A stretch of 64,000 nt of DNA from contig NZ_CP018319.1 of the NCBI RefSeq assembly GCF_001952935.1, positions 2,262,501 to 2,326,500 of the forward strand, in the 5' to 3' direction. Positions within the stretch are counted from its first letter, which is position 1. Every line of letters begins with the position of its first letter. Below are positions 8,502 through 18,363 of this stretch, piece by piece. This DNA comes from Pseudomonas frederiksbergensis. Lineage in GTDB: Bacteria > Pseudomonadota > Gammaproteobacteria > Pseudomonadales > Pseudomonadaceae. Under the pieces are notes generated by a model. The model searched no databases. It saw only the letters and a list, made by a program, of their open reading frames with translations, and was not told where the DNA came from. Both the position numbers and the translations under genes were made by a program.

Positions 8502-8819
8502 ATGTCCCGTCTTCGTCTGCTCAGCGCTGCAGCCCTGCTTGCCGTGGCCGCCAATTCCCACGCCACCAGCTTTATCGTGACCACCGATGCCGTCGTCGGC
8601 GCGCTCAAGGCCACGTCCGATGCAACCTCCGATGTCACTTCTTCCTTTCGCGATGACAAAATCGTACGTGCCGCACGCGACGACGCCGCCAGCTTCGTGG
8701 CCAGCGAAGGCGCCATTCGTGGCGTGAAACTGGAAAGCGCACTCGACCATATTCGCCACCAGGCACCTCAGCTGAACGCGAGTGACGCACAACTGGCGCA
8801 AGCCATACTGACTATCTAA
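8502..8819 (+). CDS. DUF2388 exported protein, copy 1
   Basis: 105 residues with a signal peptide (cleavage likely after NSHA) and a DUF2388 domain: SDVTSSFRDDKIVRAARDDA then ASFVASEGAIRGVKLESALD. First of three tandem paralogues at 8502, 8927 and 9272. AAGGAG precedes the ATG. The family is largely confined to pseudomonads and has no known function; export to the periplasm is inferred from the signal peptide. Confidence 0.85.
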   Translation: MSRLRLLSAAALLAVAANSHATSFIVTTDAVVGALKATSDATSDVTSSFRDDKIVRAARDDAASFVASEGAIRGVKLESALDHIRHQAPQLNASDAQLAQAILTI

Positions 8820-8926
8820 GCGTCACCACTGCTGTGGGACACGCCCGCCGTGTCCCAATGTTTCGGCGCTGGCTCTAGACCGGGCGTTGCGCTAGCCTTG
8901 GGACTCGCCTTCAGCTATCGAGTCTC

Positions 8927-9244
8927 ATGCGTTTTCTTTCAAATCTGCTGATCTCCCCGCTTTTCGTGGCAGCCTGCTGGGTGGGCTCGGTCCATGCCTA
9001 TGACGCCTTCAATCTGTCTACCCAAGGCATCGTGGCTACCGGCTACGCCTCAAGCATGGTGACCTCCGCCCCCTTCGACCGTAAGCTGCTCCTCGCTGCA
9101 CAGGATGACGCTGCGGCGTTCATCGCCAGTGACGGCCAACTGCGAGGAGCACAACTGGAGTCCGCCCTGGTTTATCTGCGCCGGACCCAGCCAAAACTTC
9201 GTGCCAGCGACCTTGAACTGGCGCAGGCAATTCTCGTCCAATAG
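8927..9244 (+). CDS. DUF2388 exported protein, copy 2
   Basis: 105 residues with a signal peptide ending VHA. The DUF2388 core reads APFDRKLLLAAQDDAAAFIA then SDGQLRGAQLESALVYLRR. It is the most divergent of the three copies in its middle (SMVTSAPF instead of the ST/SFRD stretch). It lies 107 bases after copy 1 and 27 bases before copy 3. Unknown function. Confidence 0.85.
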   Translation: MRFLSNLLISPLFVAACWVGSVHAYDAFNLSTQGIVATGYASSMVTSAPFDRKLLLAAQDDAAAFIASDGQLRGAQLESALVYLRRTQPKLRASDLELAQAILVQ

Positions 9245-9271
9245 TTATCCTTGTTCTTGCGGAGTCGTTCC

Positions 9272-9592
9272 ATGCGTAGCCCTCTGATTGTTGCCGCCCT
9301 TGGCCTTCTGTTCCTGGTCGATGTGGCCCAGGCGCACACTCTGGTCGCCACCAGTAACATCCTCATCAATGCCACCCAGCGCACGCTTGATTTCACTTCC
9401 GATACCACGACGTCCATCCGAGACTCGAAGATCATTCGTGAAGCCCACGACGATGCGGCCAGTTTCGTCGCCAGCGATGGCGAGATTCGTGGCGCGCACC
9501 TGGAAGCGGCCTTCAACACGTTGCGTACCCGCGTACCGGAAGCTCGCGACGCCAGTGATCAGGTTCTCGCCGAAGCCATCCTCGCACTGTGA
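9272..9592 (+). CDS. DUF2388 exported protein, copy 3
   Basis: 106 residues from ATG 9272, preferred over an in-frame upstream start because GGAG lies 8 bases before it and the product then begins with a normal signal peptide (MRSPLIVAALGLLFLVDVAQ, then A). The core is TSIRDSKIIREAHDDAASFV, ASDGEIRGAHLEAAFNTLR. Its TGA overlaps the GTG start of the DUF4105 gene by 4 bases, so the two are coupled and probably act together. Confidence 0.87.
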   Translation: MRSPLIVAALGLLFLVDVAQAHTLVATSNILINATQRTLDFTSDTTTSIRDSKIIREAHDDAASFVASDGEIRGAHLEAAFNTLRTRVPEARDASDQVLAEAILAL

Positions 9593-11550
9593 GGTCGACA
9601 GGCGCCTGGCTGTTGGCCGGGGTCATGTTGCTGCTCGGCAACGTGGCCCAGGCTGACTTGCAATTAAGGCTTAAAACCGAAGGTCTCAGCCCCGCTCAAC
9701 AACAGGCCAGTCAGGCGCTGCTGGATGAAGCCATGCAAGCGTTGCCGCCGCGGTTCATCGAGCAGCTCGACCGACGCATCGACGTCGGCTGGACCGATAA
9801 CATGCCAAGCAACGCCTATGGCCAGGCGTCACTGGTGTCGGAGCTCGACCTGAACCGCAACCTGCTTGCCGGCCTTACTGACGGCAGCGCCGCGACCAAA
9901 AAGACTTATCGCCCCCATGGCACCGTGCGCCGCGAAATGCTTGCCACGGTGTTGCACGAGCTCACCCACATTTATGACCGCTCGCGCCTGTGGCCAGATG
10001 CGGAGCGCAGGCTGGTTCAACGCTGCACCCGCCGCAACAGCAGCTCAGGGCTGGTGGGTATCCCCGATGAATGCCGCGGCCAGTTCGACCGACGCTTTAC
10101 GCTCAGCGATGACCCGCGCCTGCTAGACCTCGCCGGCTGGCCGCAATACGTAGGCCGTCGTGGCGAGCGCGAACAGCACAACCGACAAATTGCTCGCAGC
10201 CCGGACATTTACGAGACGAGCAGCCCCAAGGAGTTCGTCGCGGTCAACATGGAGTATTTCCTTCTCGACCCCGCCTACGCCTGTCGCCGTCCTGCGCTGT
10301 ACCGTTATTACAACGAACATTTCGGCTGGGCGCCCGCCGCTAAAGACACCTGCGGCAAATCCTTTTCCTTCCTCAATGCCGGCAATGATTTCGCCAAAAC
10401 GCCCCTGGGCCAGGTCGATCCGGAACGGGTTTACGCCGTCGACTATCTGCTGGCTGAAGCCAACCAGAACTGGGTCAGCCGCTGGGGTCACAGCATGTTG
10501 CGGTTGGTGATCTGTGCACCCGGACGACCACGCGGGCCGGATTGTCGATTGGATCTGGATCAGCACCTGGTGTTGTCCTACCGCGCCTTCGTCGGTGATG
10601 TGCAACTGTCGAGCTGGGACGGATTGGTGGGCAAATATCCGTCACGCCTGTTTGTCCTGCCGCTGGCTCAGGTGATCGACGAATACACCAAGACCGAACT
10701 GCGCAGCCTGGCCTCGGTGCCGCTGAACCTGTCGCGCAGCGAGATCGAAGACGTGGTGGAACACGCCGCCGAAATGCATTGGAGTTACGACGGCAACTAC
10801 TTCTTCCTGTCCAATAACTGCGCGGTAGAGGGCCTGAAGTTACTGCGTAGCAGTACCAACAATACAAAACTGGTCGGGTTGGACAGCATCATGCCCAACG
10901 GTTTGCTGGAAGTGCTCAAGGGCCGCGGGCTGGCGGACACCAGCGTGCTGGATGATCCCCGCGAAGCGCTGCGCCTGGGTTATCGTTTCGACTCCTTCCG
11001 CGATCGTTATCAAGCGATGTTCGAAGTGCTGAAGAAGCACTTGCCGATCAAGCAGGAAAAGGTCGAAGACTGGCTCGCCTTGAAAGCTGAAGAGCGTCGC
11101 CAATGGATCGACCAAGCCGATTTGCGCACCAGCGCAGCCTTGCTATTACTGGAGCAGGCAGCCTTCCGCCAACAATTGGTGCTGGCCCAGGACGAAGTAA
11201 AGCAACGCTATCTGGGCGCTCGGGAACTGAAAAATGGCGGCATGGACAAGGCCAATGCGACCTTGCAGCAAATTCTTGCCAACAGCGGCTTCCTCAGCCG
11301 TCCGGCGGAACTGCTCGGCACCGGTGGTTATGGATTGCCGCAGCCGAGCGAGTGGCAACGTCTTGAATCGGAAAGCAGTCTGCGGCAGAAACAGCTTCAG
11401 GCGCTCACAGGCGATCTGGACAAAGAGGTAAGAGCGTTGCTCGAACCGAGTCGTGCAGCCGAGATGGCCGCCAACGAAGCCAACGTGAAGCAGGTGGGCG
11501 AGCATCTGAGAAAGCTGCACAAAGCGTCCGGCGGCTTGGAGTTGCCGTGA
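9589..11550 (+). CDS. large exported DUF4105 protein with HExxH motif
   Basis: 653 residues from a GTG that overlaps the preceding DUF2388 stop (GTGA); there is no separate ribosome site, so expression probably depends on coupling. It has a signal peptide (cleavage near AQA). Residues ~100-230 hold a zinc-peptidase-like HELTH (123-127) with glutamates at 215 and 222 as possible third ligand (PKEFVAVNMEYFLLDP). Residues ~285-420 are the DUF4105/Lnb-type domain, with RWGHSML (His301) and SNNCAVE (Cys411), the His-before-Cys order of circularly permuted NlpC/P60-like folds. A helical C-terminus follows. A cell-envelope hydrolase is a reasonable guess; no substrate is known to me. Confidence 0.85.
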   Translation: MRSTGAWLLAGVMLLLGNVAQADLQLRLKTEGLSPAQQQASQALLDEAMQALPPRFIEQLDRRIDVGWTDNMPSNAYGQASLVSELDLNRNLLAGLTDGSAATKKTYRPHGTVRREMLATVLHELTHIYDRSRLWPDAERRLVQRCTRRNSSSGLVGIPDECRGQFDRRFTLSDDPRLLDLAGWPQYVGRRGEREQHNRQIARSPDIYETSSPKEFVAVNMEYFLLDPAYACRRPALYRYYNEHFGWAPAAKDTCGKSFSFLNAGNDFAKTPLGQVDPERVYAVDYLLAEANQNWVSRWGHSMLRLVICAPGRPRGPDCRLDLDQHLVLSYRAFVGDVQLSSWDGLVGKYPSRLFVLPLAQVIDEYTKTELRSLASVPLNLSRSEIEDVVEHAAEMHWSYDGNYFFLSNNCAVEGLKLLRSSTNNTKLVGLDSIMPNGLLEVLKGRGLADTSVLDDPREALRLGYRFDSFRDRYQAMFEVLKKHLPIKQEKVEDWLALKAEERRQWIDQADLRTSAALLLLEQAAFRQQLVLAQDEVKQRYLGARELKNGGMDKANATLQQILANSGFLSRPAELLGTGGYGLPQPSEWQRLESESSLRQKQLQALTGDLDKEVRALLEPSRAAEMAANEANVKQVGEHLRKLHKASGGLELP

Positions 11551-11594
11551 TACAAACACCGCAAGACTTGCGTCAGCTGCACATACAGCAAAAA

Positions 11595-11621
11595 GGGCTT
11601 CAGAACCTAGTCCTGAAGCCC
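11595..11621. terminator. bidirectional terminator between DUF4105 gene and trpA
   Basis: GGGCTTCAG (11595-11603) and CTGAAGCCC (11613-11621) form a perfect 9-bp stem with a 9-base loop. An A-run lies on the left, giving a T-run for the minus strand, so it suits trpBA termination best; the plus-strand tail is weaker. Confidence 0.7.
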
Positions 11622-11675
11622 TCGATCTTGCTGTTTAGCTGTGACGCGAAGCTCTGATTCCTCTGTATCAGGAAC

Positions 11676-12487
11676 TCAGCTGATGCGGGCTTTACGCACG
11701 CCATCTGCCAGCGCCGAGCAAAGGCTCAACACGCCATCAACTGCCTGATCCGGCGTCGAGGCATTGGCGATGTGATCGATCAACGCCGAACCCACCACCA
11801 CGCCATCAGCCAGGCGCGCGATGGACGCCGCTTGCTCCGGTGTCCGAATGCCGAAACCGATGCTGATCGGCAGATCGGTATGGCGGCGCAGACGGGCAAC
11901 GGCTTCCTCAACGTGTTCCAGCGTCGCCGCGCCCGCACCGGTCACACCGGCGACAGACACGTAATAGACGAAGCCTGAGCTGCCGTTCAAGACGGTCGGC
12001 AGGCGCACATCATCGGTCGTCGGGGTGGTCAGGCGGATGAAGTCCAGACCGGCAGCCTGAGCCGGGTCGCACAGCTCGCCGTTATGCTCGGGCGGCAGGT
12101 CGACCACGATCAGACCGTCAACGCCGGCCTCTTTTGCGTCCGCGATGAAACGCGGCACGCCGTACATGTGGATCGGGTTGAAATAACCCATCAGCACCAG
12201 CGGCGTCTCGGTGTTGCCTTCCCGGAACTCACGAACCATTTGCAGGGTTTTCGCCAGGTTCTGCTTGGCGCCGAGGGCGCGGATGTTGGCCAACTGGATG
12301 GCCGGGCCATCGGCCATTGGATCGGTGAAGGGCATGCCCAGCTCGATCACGTCGGCACCCGCGCCGGGCAAGCCTTTAAGGATCGCCAGGGAAGTGTCAT
12401 AGCTCGGGTCGCCAGCAGTCACGAAGGTCACCAGGGCGGCGCGATTCTGTTCCTTGAGTTCGGCAAAACGCGTTTGCAGGCGGCTCA

Positions 12488-12488
<1 letters not shown>
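11676..12488 (-). CDS. trpA: tryptophan synthase alpha subunit
   Basis: 270 residues starting [20 protein letters not shown]; the open frame extends further upstream but only into trpB. It cleaves indole-3-glycerol phosphate to indole and glyceraldehyde 3-phosphate. The catalytic Glu and Asp lie in [20 protein letters not shown], and the phosphate-binding glycines in [17 protein letters not shown]. Its ATG overlaps the trpB TGA by one base, so the alpha2beta2 partners are made together. Confidence 0.97.
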
Positions 12489-13830
<1,342 letters not shown>

Positions 13831-14724
13831 ATGAGCCATGACCTTCCCCCGCTAAACGCCCTCCGGGCCTTCGAAGCGACTGCCCGCCTGAACAGCGTCA
13901 GCAAGGCCGCCGAACAGCTGCACGTCACCCATGGCGCGGTCAGCCGACAACTCAAGGTGCTTGAAGAACACTTGGGCGTAAGCCTGCTGATCAAGGACGG
14001 GCGCGGCCTGAAACTCACAGATGCCGGTATTCGCTTGCGCGATGCCAGTGGCGAGGCGTTCGAGCGATTACGGACGGTTTGTGCAGAGCTGACCCAAAGC
14101 ACCGCCGATGCACCGTTCGTGCTGGGTTGCTCGGGCAGCTTGTTGGCACGCTGGTTTATTCCCAGGTTGGGACGATTGAATACCGACCTGCCGGACTTGC
14201 GCCTGCACCTGTCGGCTGGTGAGGGTGATCTCGATCCGCGCCGGCCGGGGCTGGACGCCTTGCTGGTATTTGCCGAGCCACCGTGGCCTGCGGACATGCA
14301 GGTCTATGAGTTGGCGAGCGAACGGATCGGCCCGGTCATGAGCCCGCGATTCGCGGGCTACGAACGACTGCAAAACGCACCGCCCGCAGCACTGTTGGGC
14401 GAGCCATTGCTGCATACGACCTCCCGCCCTCAGGCTTGGCCAAGTTGGGCACAGCAAAGCAGCCTCGACACCAAAGCATTGAAGTACGGACAGGGTTTCG
14501 AGCATTTGTATTATTTGCTGGAGGCCGCAGTGGCCGGCCTGGGTGTGGCGATTGCGCCCGAACCGCTGGTGGCCGAGGACTTGAAAGCCGGGCGCCTGGT
14601 TGCGCCTTGGGGCTTCAGTGAAACCCCGGCGCAACTGGCGTTGTGGCTACCCAAGCGCGCCGCGGACGGCCGCGCTCGGCAACTGGCGCAGTGGCTCAAA
14701 AACGAGCTGCGCCAGACGGATTAG
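13831..14724 (+). CDS. trpI: LysR-family activator of trpBA
   Basis: 297 residues starting [20 protein letters not shown]. The helix-turn-helix is [20 protein letters not shown]. The assignment as TrpI rests on divergence from trpBA; the family includes GcvA-like regulators with the same N-terminus. It should sense indoleglycerol phosphate and also repress itself. No strong ribosome site precedes ATG 13831. Its end overlaps the convergent DUF883 gene by 4 bases. Confidence 0.9.
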   Translation: MSHDLPPLNALRAFEATARLNSVSKAAEQLHVTHGAVSRQLKVLEEHLGVSLLIKDGRGLKLTDAGIRLRDASGEAFERLRTVCAELTQSTADAPFVLGCSGSLLARWFIPRLGRLNTDLPDLRLHLSAGEGDLDPRRPGLDALLVFAEPPWPADMQVYELASERIGPVMSPRFAGYERLQNAPPAALLGEPLLHTTSRPQAWPSWAQQSSLDTKALKYGQGFEHLYYLLEAAVAGLGVAIAPEPLVAEDLKAGRLVAPWGFSETPAQLALWLPKRAADGRARQLAQWLKNELRQTD

Positions 14725-15047
14725 TCACCGCGTTTGAACAGCAGATAAGCCGCGAGCAGACCCAATGCACCGACAGCCACACCCGCTGTCGTCCAAGGGT
14801 GTTCCTGGGCGTAGTCCCGCGTGGCAATCCCGGTTTCACGGGTTTTGACTTTGACTTCTTCGTAGGCATCGTTGAGCAGGTGGCGCGAATGCTTCAGCGC
14901 GTTCTCGGCGTTGCTTTTCAGGACTTTCAGGGTTTTACGCGACTCGTCCGAGGCGTCGTCCTTCAGATTTTCCAAAGACTTCAGCAGACTCTCGATTTCG
15001 GCTTCCATGCTTTGCAATGAGGCTTTACGTAAAGAGGTGTTGGCCAT
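14721..15047 (-). CDS. DUF883 (ElaB/YqjD-type) protein
   Basis: 108 residues: a charged, helical N-terminal ~75 residues ([20 protein letters not shown] ...) and one C-terminal membrane anchor ([20 protein letters not shown]) ending in KRGD. ElaB and YqjD of E. coli are tail-anchored inner-membrane proteins that bind stationary-phase ribosomes. The same role here is a family-based guess. Overlaps the trpI end convergently. Confidence 0.85.
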   Translation of the reverse strand: MANTSLRKASLQSMEAEIESLLKSLENLKDDASDESRKTLKVLKSNAENALKHSRHLLNDAYEEVKVKTRETGIATRDYAQEHPWTTAGVAVGALGLLAAYLLFKRGD

Positions 15048-15202
15048 GGTGGCTCTCCTGCATTGATTGAGTTGCGTGTGTTGGTTGGGACTTCAGGGCT
15101 TCGAGAAAGTGCAGTAAATCTGAACTTTCACTTCGGATTGGCCGACAGAAGTAATACGAAAAATCACTGCTAGGCTGTATTTCACACCCTGAGGAGAACG
15201 CC

Positions 15203-15418
15203 ATGACCGACCATCACACCTATAAAAAAGTCGAACTCGTCGGTTCGTCCACCAGCAGCATCGAAGACGCCATCAACAACGCACTGGCCGAGGCCAGCAA
15301 AAGCCTTAAATATATGGAATGGTTCGAAGTGACCGAAACCCGCGGGCACATCAAGGACGGTAAGGCAGCGCACTTTCAGGTGACGCTCAAGGTCGGGTTC
15401 CGGATTGCCAGTAGCTGA
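15203..15418 (+). CDS. dodecin, flavin-storage protein
   Basis: 71 residues matching dodecins over the full length: YKKVELVGSSTSSIEDAINN, the tryptophan-containing YMEWFEVTETRGHIKDGKAA and FQVTLKVGFRI. Dodecins assemble as hollow 12-mers that bind FMN, riboflavin or CoA; Trp in the EWFEV strand stacks on the flavin. GAGGAGA precedes the ATG. Single gene, probably stationary-phase or stress expressed. Confidence 0.92.
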   Translation: MTDHHTYKKVELVGSSTSSIEDAINNALAEASKSLKYMEWFEVTETRGHIKDGKAAHFQVTLKVGFRIASS

Positions 15419-15539
15419 GGTTGAGCTAATCTTCTGAGCCTGCGCGCTGGCCGAGCGCCATAGGGAATGGCAAAGCGCTACATATTTACACCCGCTGATT
15501 GCTGGGTGCCCCTATTGATCCGACCAGGGAATGCGACCG

Positions 15540-15764
15540 ATGAAGCATTTTATTTTAGCGGTAGGTTTGTTGAGTCTTGCGGGAACAGCCCTGGCTCAGG
15601 GCAAGTCGTGCGAAGAACTGAAAGCCGAAATCACAGCGAAACTCGATGCCAAGGGCATTTCAAATTATTCACTGGAAATTATCGATAAAGGCGCCGCTGC
15701 TGACGGGAAAGTCGTCGGCACCTGTGAAAAAGGCTCCAAGCAAATCGTCTACAAGCAAGGCTGA
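15540..15764 (+). CDS. DUF1161 exported small protein, copy 1
   Basis: 74 residues from ATG 15540 (AGGGA at 15526-15530; the ATG at 15531 abuts that site and is less likely). Signal peptide MKHFILAVGLLSLAGTALAQ, then KSCEELKAEITAKLDAKGIS, and VVGTCEKGSKQIVYKQG. The two cysteines (SCEE and GTCE) could form a disulfide in the periplasm. A paralogue is at 17661. Function unknown. Confidence 0.85.
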   Translation: MKHFILAVGLLSLAGTALAQGKSCEELKAEITAKLDAKGISNYSLEIIDKGAAADGKVVGTCEKGSKQIVYKQG

Positions 15765-15779
15765 CCGCCCTCGAAAATG

Positions 15780-15809
15780 AAAAAACCGACGCAACGACGT
15801 CGGCTTTTT
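15780..15809. terminator. bidirectional terminator
   Basis: CCGACG (15786-15791) and CGTCGG (15798-15803) with a 6-base loop, flanked by six A on the left and six T on the right. It serves both the DUF1161 gene and the convergent monooxygenase gene. Confidence 0.88.
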
Positions 15810-15828
15810 TGGGCTCGCTATTTGAACG

Positions 15829-16830
15829 TCAGCCCTTCATGACCTGCGCCAGCAGCTCATAGGAATGCACGCGATCGGCATGTTCGTACAAGTCGCAGGT
15901 AAAAATCAGCTCGTCCGCCTGGGTCTGCTCGATCAGCACTTCCAGTTTGGCGCGGATTTTCTGCGGACTGCCAACCATCGCCAGGCCAAGGAAATCGCCG
16001 ACGGCTTCTTTTTCATGAGGCAGCCACAGGCCATCCATGGTTTTTACCGGCGGACGTTGCACCAGGCTCTGGCCACGCATCAACGCCAGGATGCGCTGAT
16101 AGACCGAGGTCGCCAGATAATCGGCCTGCTCGTCGGTATCGGCCGCCACCAACGGCACACCGAGCATCACGTAGGGCTTATCCAATACCGCTGAAGGCTT
16201 GAAGTGATTGCGATAGACGCGAATGGCCTCATGCATGAAACGCGGTGCGAAATGTGAAGCGAAGGCGTAGGGCAAACCGCGTTCACCTGCCAGTTGTGCA
16301 CTGAACAGGCTGGAGCCCAACAGCCAGACCGGGACATTGGTGCCGGTGCCTGGCATTGCGATAATCCGTTGGTCCGGGGTGCGCGGGCCGAGGTAGCGCA
16401 TCAGCTCCGCCACGTCTTCCGGAAACTCGTCGGCGCTGCCGGAGCGTTCGCGACGCAAGGCGCGAGCGGTCATCTGGTCGGAACCGGGAGCACGGCCCAG
16501 ACCCAGGTCGATCCGGCCCGGGTACAGGCTTTCGAGCGTGCCGAACTGCTCGGCGATCACCAGCGGCGCGTGGTTTGGCAGCATCACACCGCCCGAGCCA
16601 ACTCGAATGGTCGAAGTGCCGCCAGCCAGGTAGCCAAGCAGTACCGAAGTCGCCGAACTGGCAATGCCGTCCATGTTGTGGTGTTCGGCAACCCAGAAAC
16701 GGTTGTAACCGAACTTTTCGACGTGCTGCGCCAGGTCCAGGGAATTGCGCAGCGACTGGGCCGCGCTGCCGTTCTCCCGCACGGGCACCAGATCGAGGGT
16801 GGAAAACTTGATATCGGACAGTCGTTTCAT
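15829..16830 (-). CDS. LLM-class (bacterial luciferase-like) flavin oxidoreductase, YhbW/MsnO8 type
   Basis: 333 residues of the luciferase-like monooxygenase fold: [60 protein letters not shown]. It starts [20 protein letters not shown], the YhbW-type N-terminus. Such proteins use FMNH2 or F420; in a pseudomonad FMN is expected. The substrate is unknown. Single gene, divergent from osmC. Confidence 0.88.
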   Translation of the reverse strand: MKRLSDIKFSTLDLVPVRENGSAAQSLRNSLDLAQHVEKFGYNRFWVAEHHNMDGIASSATSVLLGYLAGGTSTIRVGSGGVMLPNHAPLVIAEQFGTLESLYPGRIDLGLGRAPGSDQMTARALRRERSGSADEFPEDVAELMRYLGPRTPDQRIIAMPGTGTNVPVWLLGSSLFSAQLAGERGLPYAFASHFAPRFMHEAIRVYRNHFKPSAVLDKPYVMLGVPLVAADTDEQADYLATSVYQRILALMRGQSLVQRPPVKTMDGLWLPHEKEAVGDFLGLAMVGSPQKIRAKLEVLIEQTQADELIFTCDLYEHADRVHSYELLAQVMKG

Positions 16831-16983
16831 AAGCCTGCTTCTCCAATTGGGGGGCGCAGGTTTTTTCTTACAAACGAAAACCTGCCGAATCTATAAGCGT
16901 GATTCATGCAATGAGGGCATATACCCGAGTTTCAATGGCAGAGCCAAAATTCCTACGAAATAAGAGGAACAATCAGATCAGGT

Positions 16984-17011
16984 GAACTTTGCACCACGGT
17001 CTATCCTCAGA
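16984..17011 (+). promoter_or_regulatory. AlgU (sigma-22) type promoter of osmC
   Basis: GAACTT (16984-16989), a 17-base spacer, and TCAGA (17007-17011) match the AlgU/RpoE consensus GAACTT-N16/17-TCTGA. The predicted start is near 17018, giving a leader of about 55 bases. osmC is a reported AlgU target in P. aeruginosa. CTATCCT at 17001-17007 also resembles a sigma-S -10 box, so dual control is possible. Confidence 0.75.
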
Positions 17012-17072
17012 ACCCTAGCAACCGAAAACCACGAAGGCGCGACGCTCGCGCCGGAATCTTGAGGAGGCATTC

Positions 17073-17504
17073 ATGGCTATCACAAAGAAAGCATCAGCTC
17101 ATTGGGAAGGTGATCTGAAAACCGGCATCGGCTCGATTTCCACGGAAACCGGTGTTCTCAGAGAAGCGCCCTACGGCTTCAAGGCGCGCTTCGAAGGCGG
17201 CAAGGGTACCAATCCGGAAGAGCTGATCGGCGCAGCGCATGCGGGCTGTTTCTCCATGGCATTTTCGATGATTCTCGGCGATGCCGGTCTCAAGGCTGAC
17301 AGCATCGATACCAATGCCGAAGTCACTCTGGACCAGGTGGACGGCGGATTCGCGATCACGGCGGTGAAACTGATCCTCAAGGCGAAGATTCCTGGGGCGA
17401 CCCAGGCGCAATTTGAGGAACTGAGCAATAAAGCCAAAGAAGGCTGCCCGGTTTCCAAAGTTCTGAATGCAAAAATCAGTCTGGATGCAACGTTGGTCAG
17501 CTGA
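17073..17504 (+). CDS. osmC: OsmC-family organic hydroperoxide reductase
   Basis: 143 residues. Two catalytic cysteines are visible: Cys59 in GAAHAGCFSMAFS and Cys125 in AKEGCPVSKVLNAKISLDAT. The N-terminus ITKKASAHWEGDLKTGIGSI is that of true OsmC rather than Ohr. It reduces organic hydroperoxides in the cytoplasm, typically with lipoylated partners. GAGGAGG precedes the ATG. An AlgU-type promoter and a terminator make it a single-gene unit. Confidence 0.93.
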   Translation: MAITKKASAHWEGDLKTGIGSISTETGVLREAPYGFKARFEGGKGTNPEELIGAAHAGCFSMAFSMILGDAGLKADSIDTNAEVTLDQVDGGFAITAVKLILKAKIPGATQAQFEELSNKAKEGCPVSKVLNAKISLDATLVS

Positions 17505-17530
17505 TAGCGGGTTATCGCAATCCCCGATAA

Positions 17531-17565
17531 AAAGATCGCAGCCTCGGTGGGCTGCGATCTTTTTT
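17531..17565 (+). terminator. terminator of osmC
   Basis: Perfect 13-bp stem from 17531-17543 (AAAGATCGCAGCC) and 17550-17562 (GGCTGCGATCTTT), followed by T residues. Confidence 0.92.
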
Positions 17566-17660
17566 GCCCTGAAACAAACAGGGCTGGCGAAATTGTGGTC
17601 GAATAAATGGCAGCAGCTAACGCGCATTACTCTGCGCGCTGCCTCAAAGGAGCTTCAACC

Positions 17661-17894
17661 ATGAAACGTTTTGCCTTGGCGATTATCTGTTGCGCGCTGG
17701 CCACATCGGCCCTGGCGGCAACGAAATCCTGTGAAGAACTCAAGGCCGAGATCGAAGCCAAGATCCAGGCCAATAACGTCTCGTCCTACACGCTGGAAAT
17801 CGTCACCAACGACGAAGTACACGATCAGAACATGGTCGTCGGTTCATGCGAAGGCGGCACCAAGAAAATCATCTACCAGAAGAACGACCGCTGA
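17661..17894 (+). CDS. DUF1161 exported small protein, copy 2
   Basis: 77 residues from ATG 17661, with AAAGGAG 8 bases upstream. Signal peptide ending ALAA, then TKSCEELKAEIEAKIQANNV and VVGSCEGGTKKIIYQKNDR. It shares the SCEELKAEI and GS/TCE...K.I.YxK features with copy 1 at 15540. Function unknown. It is convergent with the lipoprotein gene, only 6 bases apart. Confidence 0.85.
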   Translation: MKRFALAIICCALATSALAATKSCEELKAEIEAKIQANNVSSYTLEIVTNDEVHDQNMVVGSCEGGTKKIIYQKNDR

Positions 17895-17900
17895 TTCTCC

Positions 17901-18323
17901 TCACATGAGGCAATAGGACTCTCGATCTTGCGCGACGATTTCACGCTTGGCGTTGTACAACCGGGCGCCAGGGGTGAACGCTATCGAACGGCCTTCCAGT
18001 ACATAACGCTGGCCGGCTTCGAAATGATCGTAATTGATGGTCAGGTAGCACAAGCGTTCCGAGGGGCCGTTCATCATGCCCAGGCCACCACCACCGGGCA
18101 CTTCAAAGTCGAATCGTACAATCAGCTCATGGCTACCGGGGGTGACCTGGAAAAAACGCCCGTCGGGCAACCGCTGATTGTCCAGGCGTTCGGCCATCAG
18201 CAATTTATCGTTGGGGAATGGTGTAGAAAACTCGACCCAGGCCATCTGCGGATTAACCGCTGGCAACGGGCTCTGACAGCCTGCAACGATGCTTGCAGCA
18301 AGCAATAGCGGTAACCTGCGCAT
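17901..18323 (-). CDS. putative lipoprotein, copy A
   Basis: 140 residues from ATG 18323: MRRLPLLLAASIVAGCQSPL, a lipoprotein signal with lipobox VAGC. The mature part shares FFQVTPGSHELIVRFDFEV and AGQRYVLEGRSIAFTPGARL with the upstream gene at 18364. Each has a cysteine after the beta-rich core (LCYLTIN) and near the C-terminus (SYCLM). No function recognised. It should sit in the outer membrane because residue +2 is Gln, not Asp. Confidence 0.8.
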   Translation of the reverse strand: MRRLPLLLAASIVAGCQSPLPAVNPQMAWVEFSTPFPNDKLLMAERLDNQRLPDGRFFQVTPGSHELIVRFDFEVPGGGGLGMMNGPSERLCYLTINYDHFEAGQRYVLEGRSIAFTPGARLYNAKREIVAQDRESYCLM

Positions 18324-18363
18324 GATGATTTTCTCAAGGACCAGCCCTTTAGAATAGCGCCGA

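Noticed and set aside
15122..15152. AlgU-like GAACTT before dodecin
   Set aside because: The -35 is good, but 16-17 bases later there is only ACAGA/GACAG, a poor -10.
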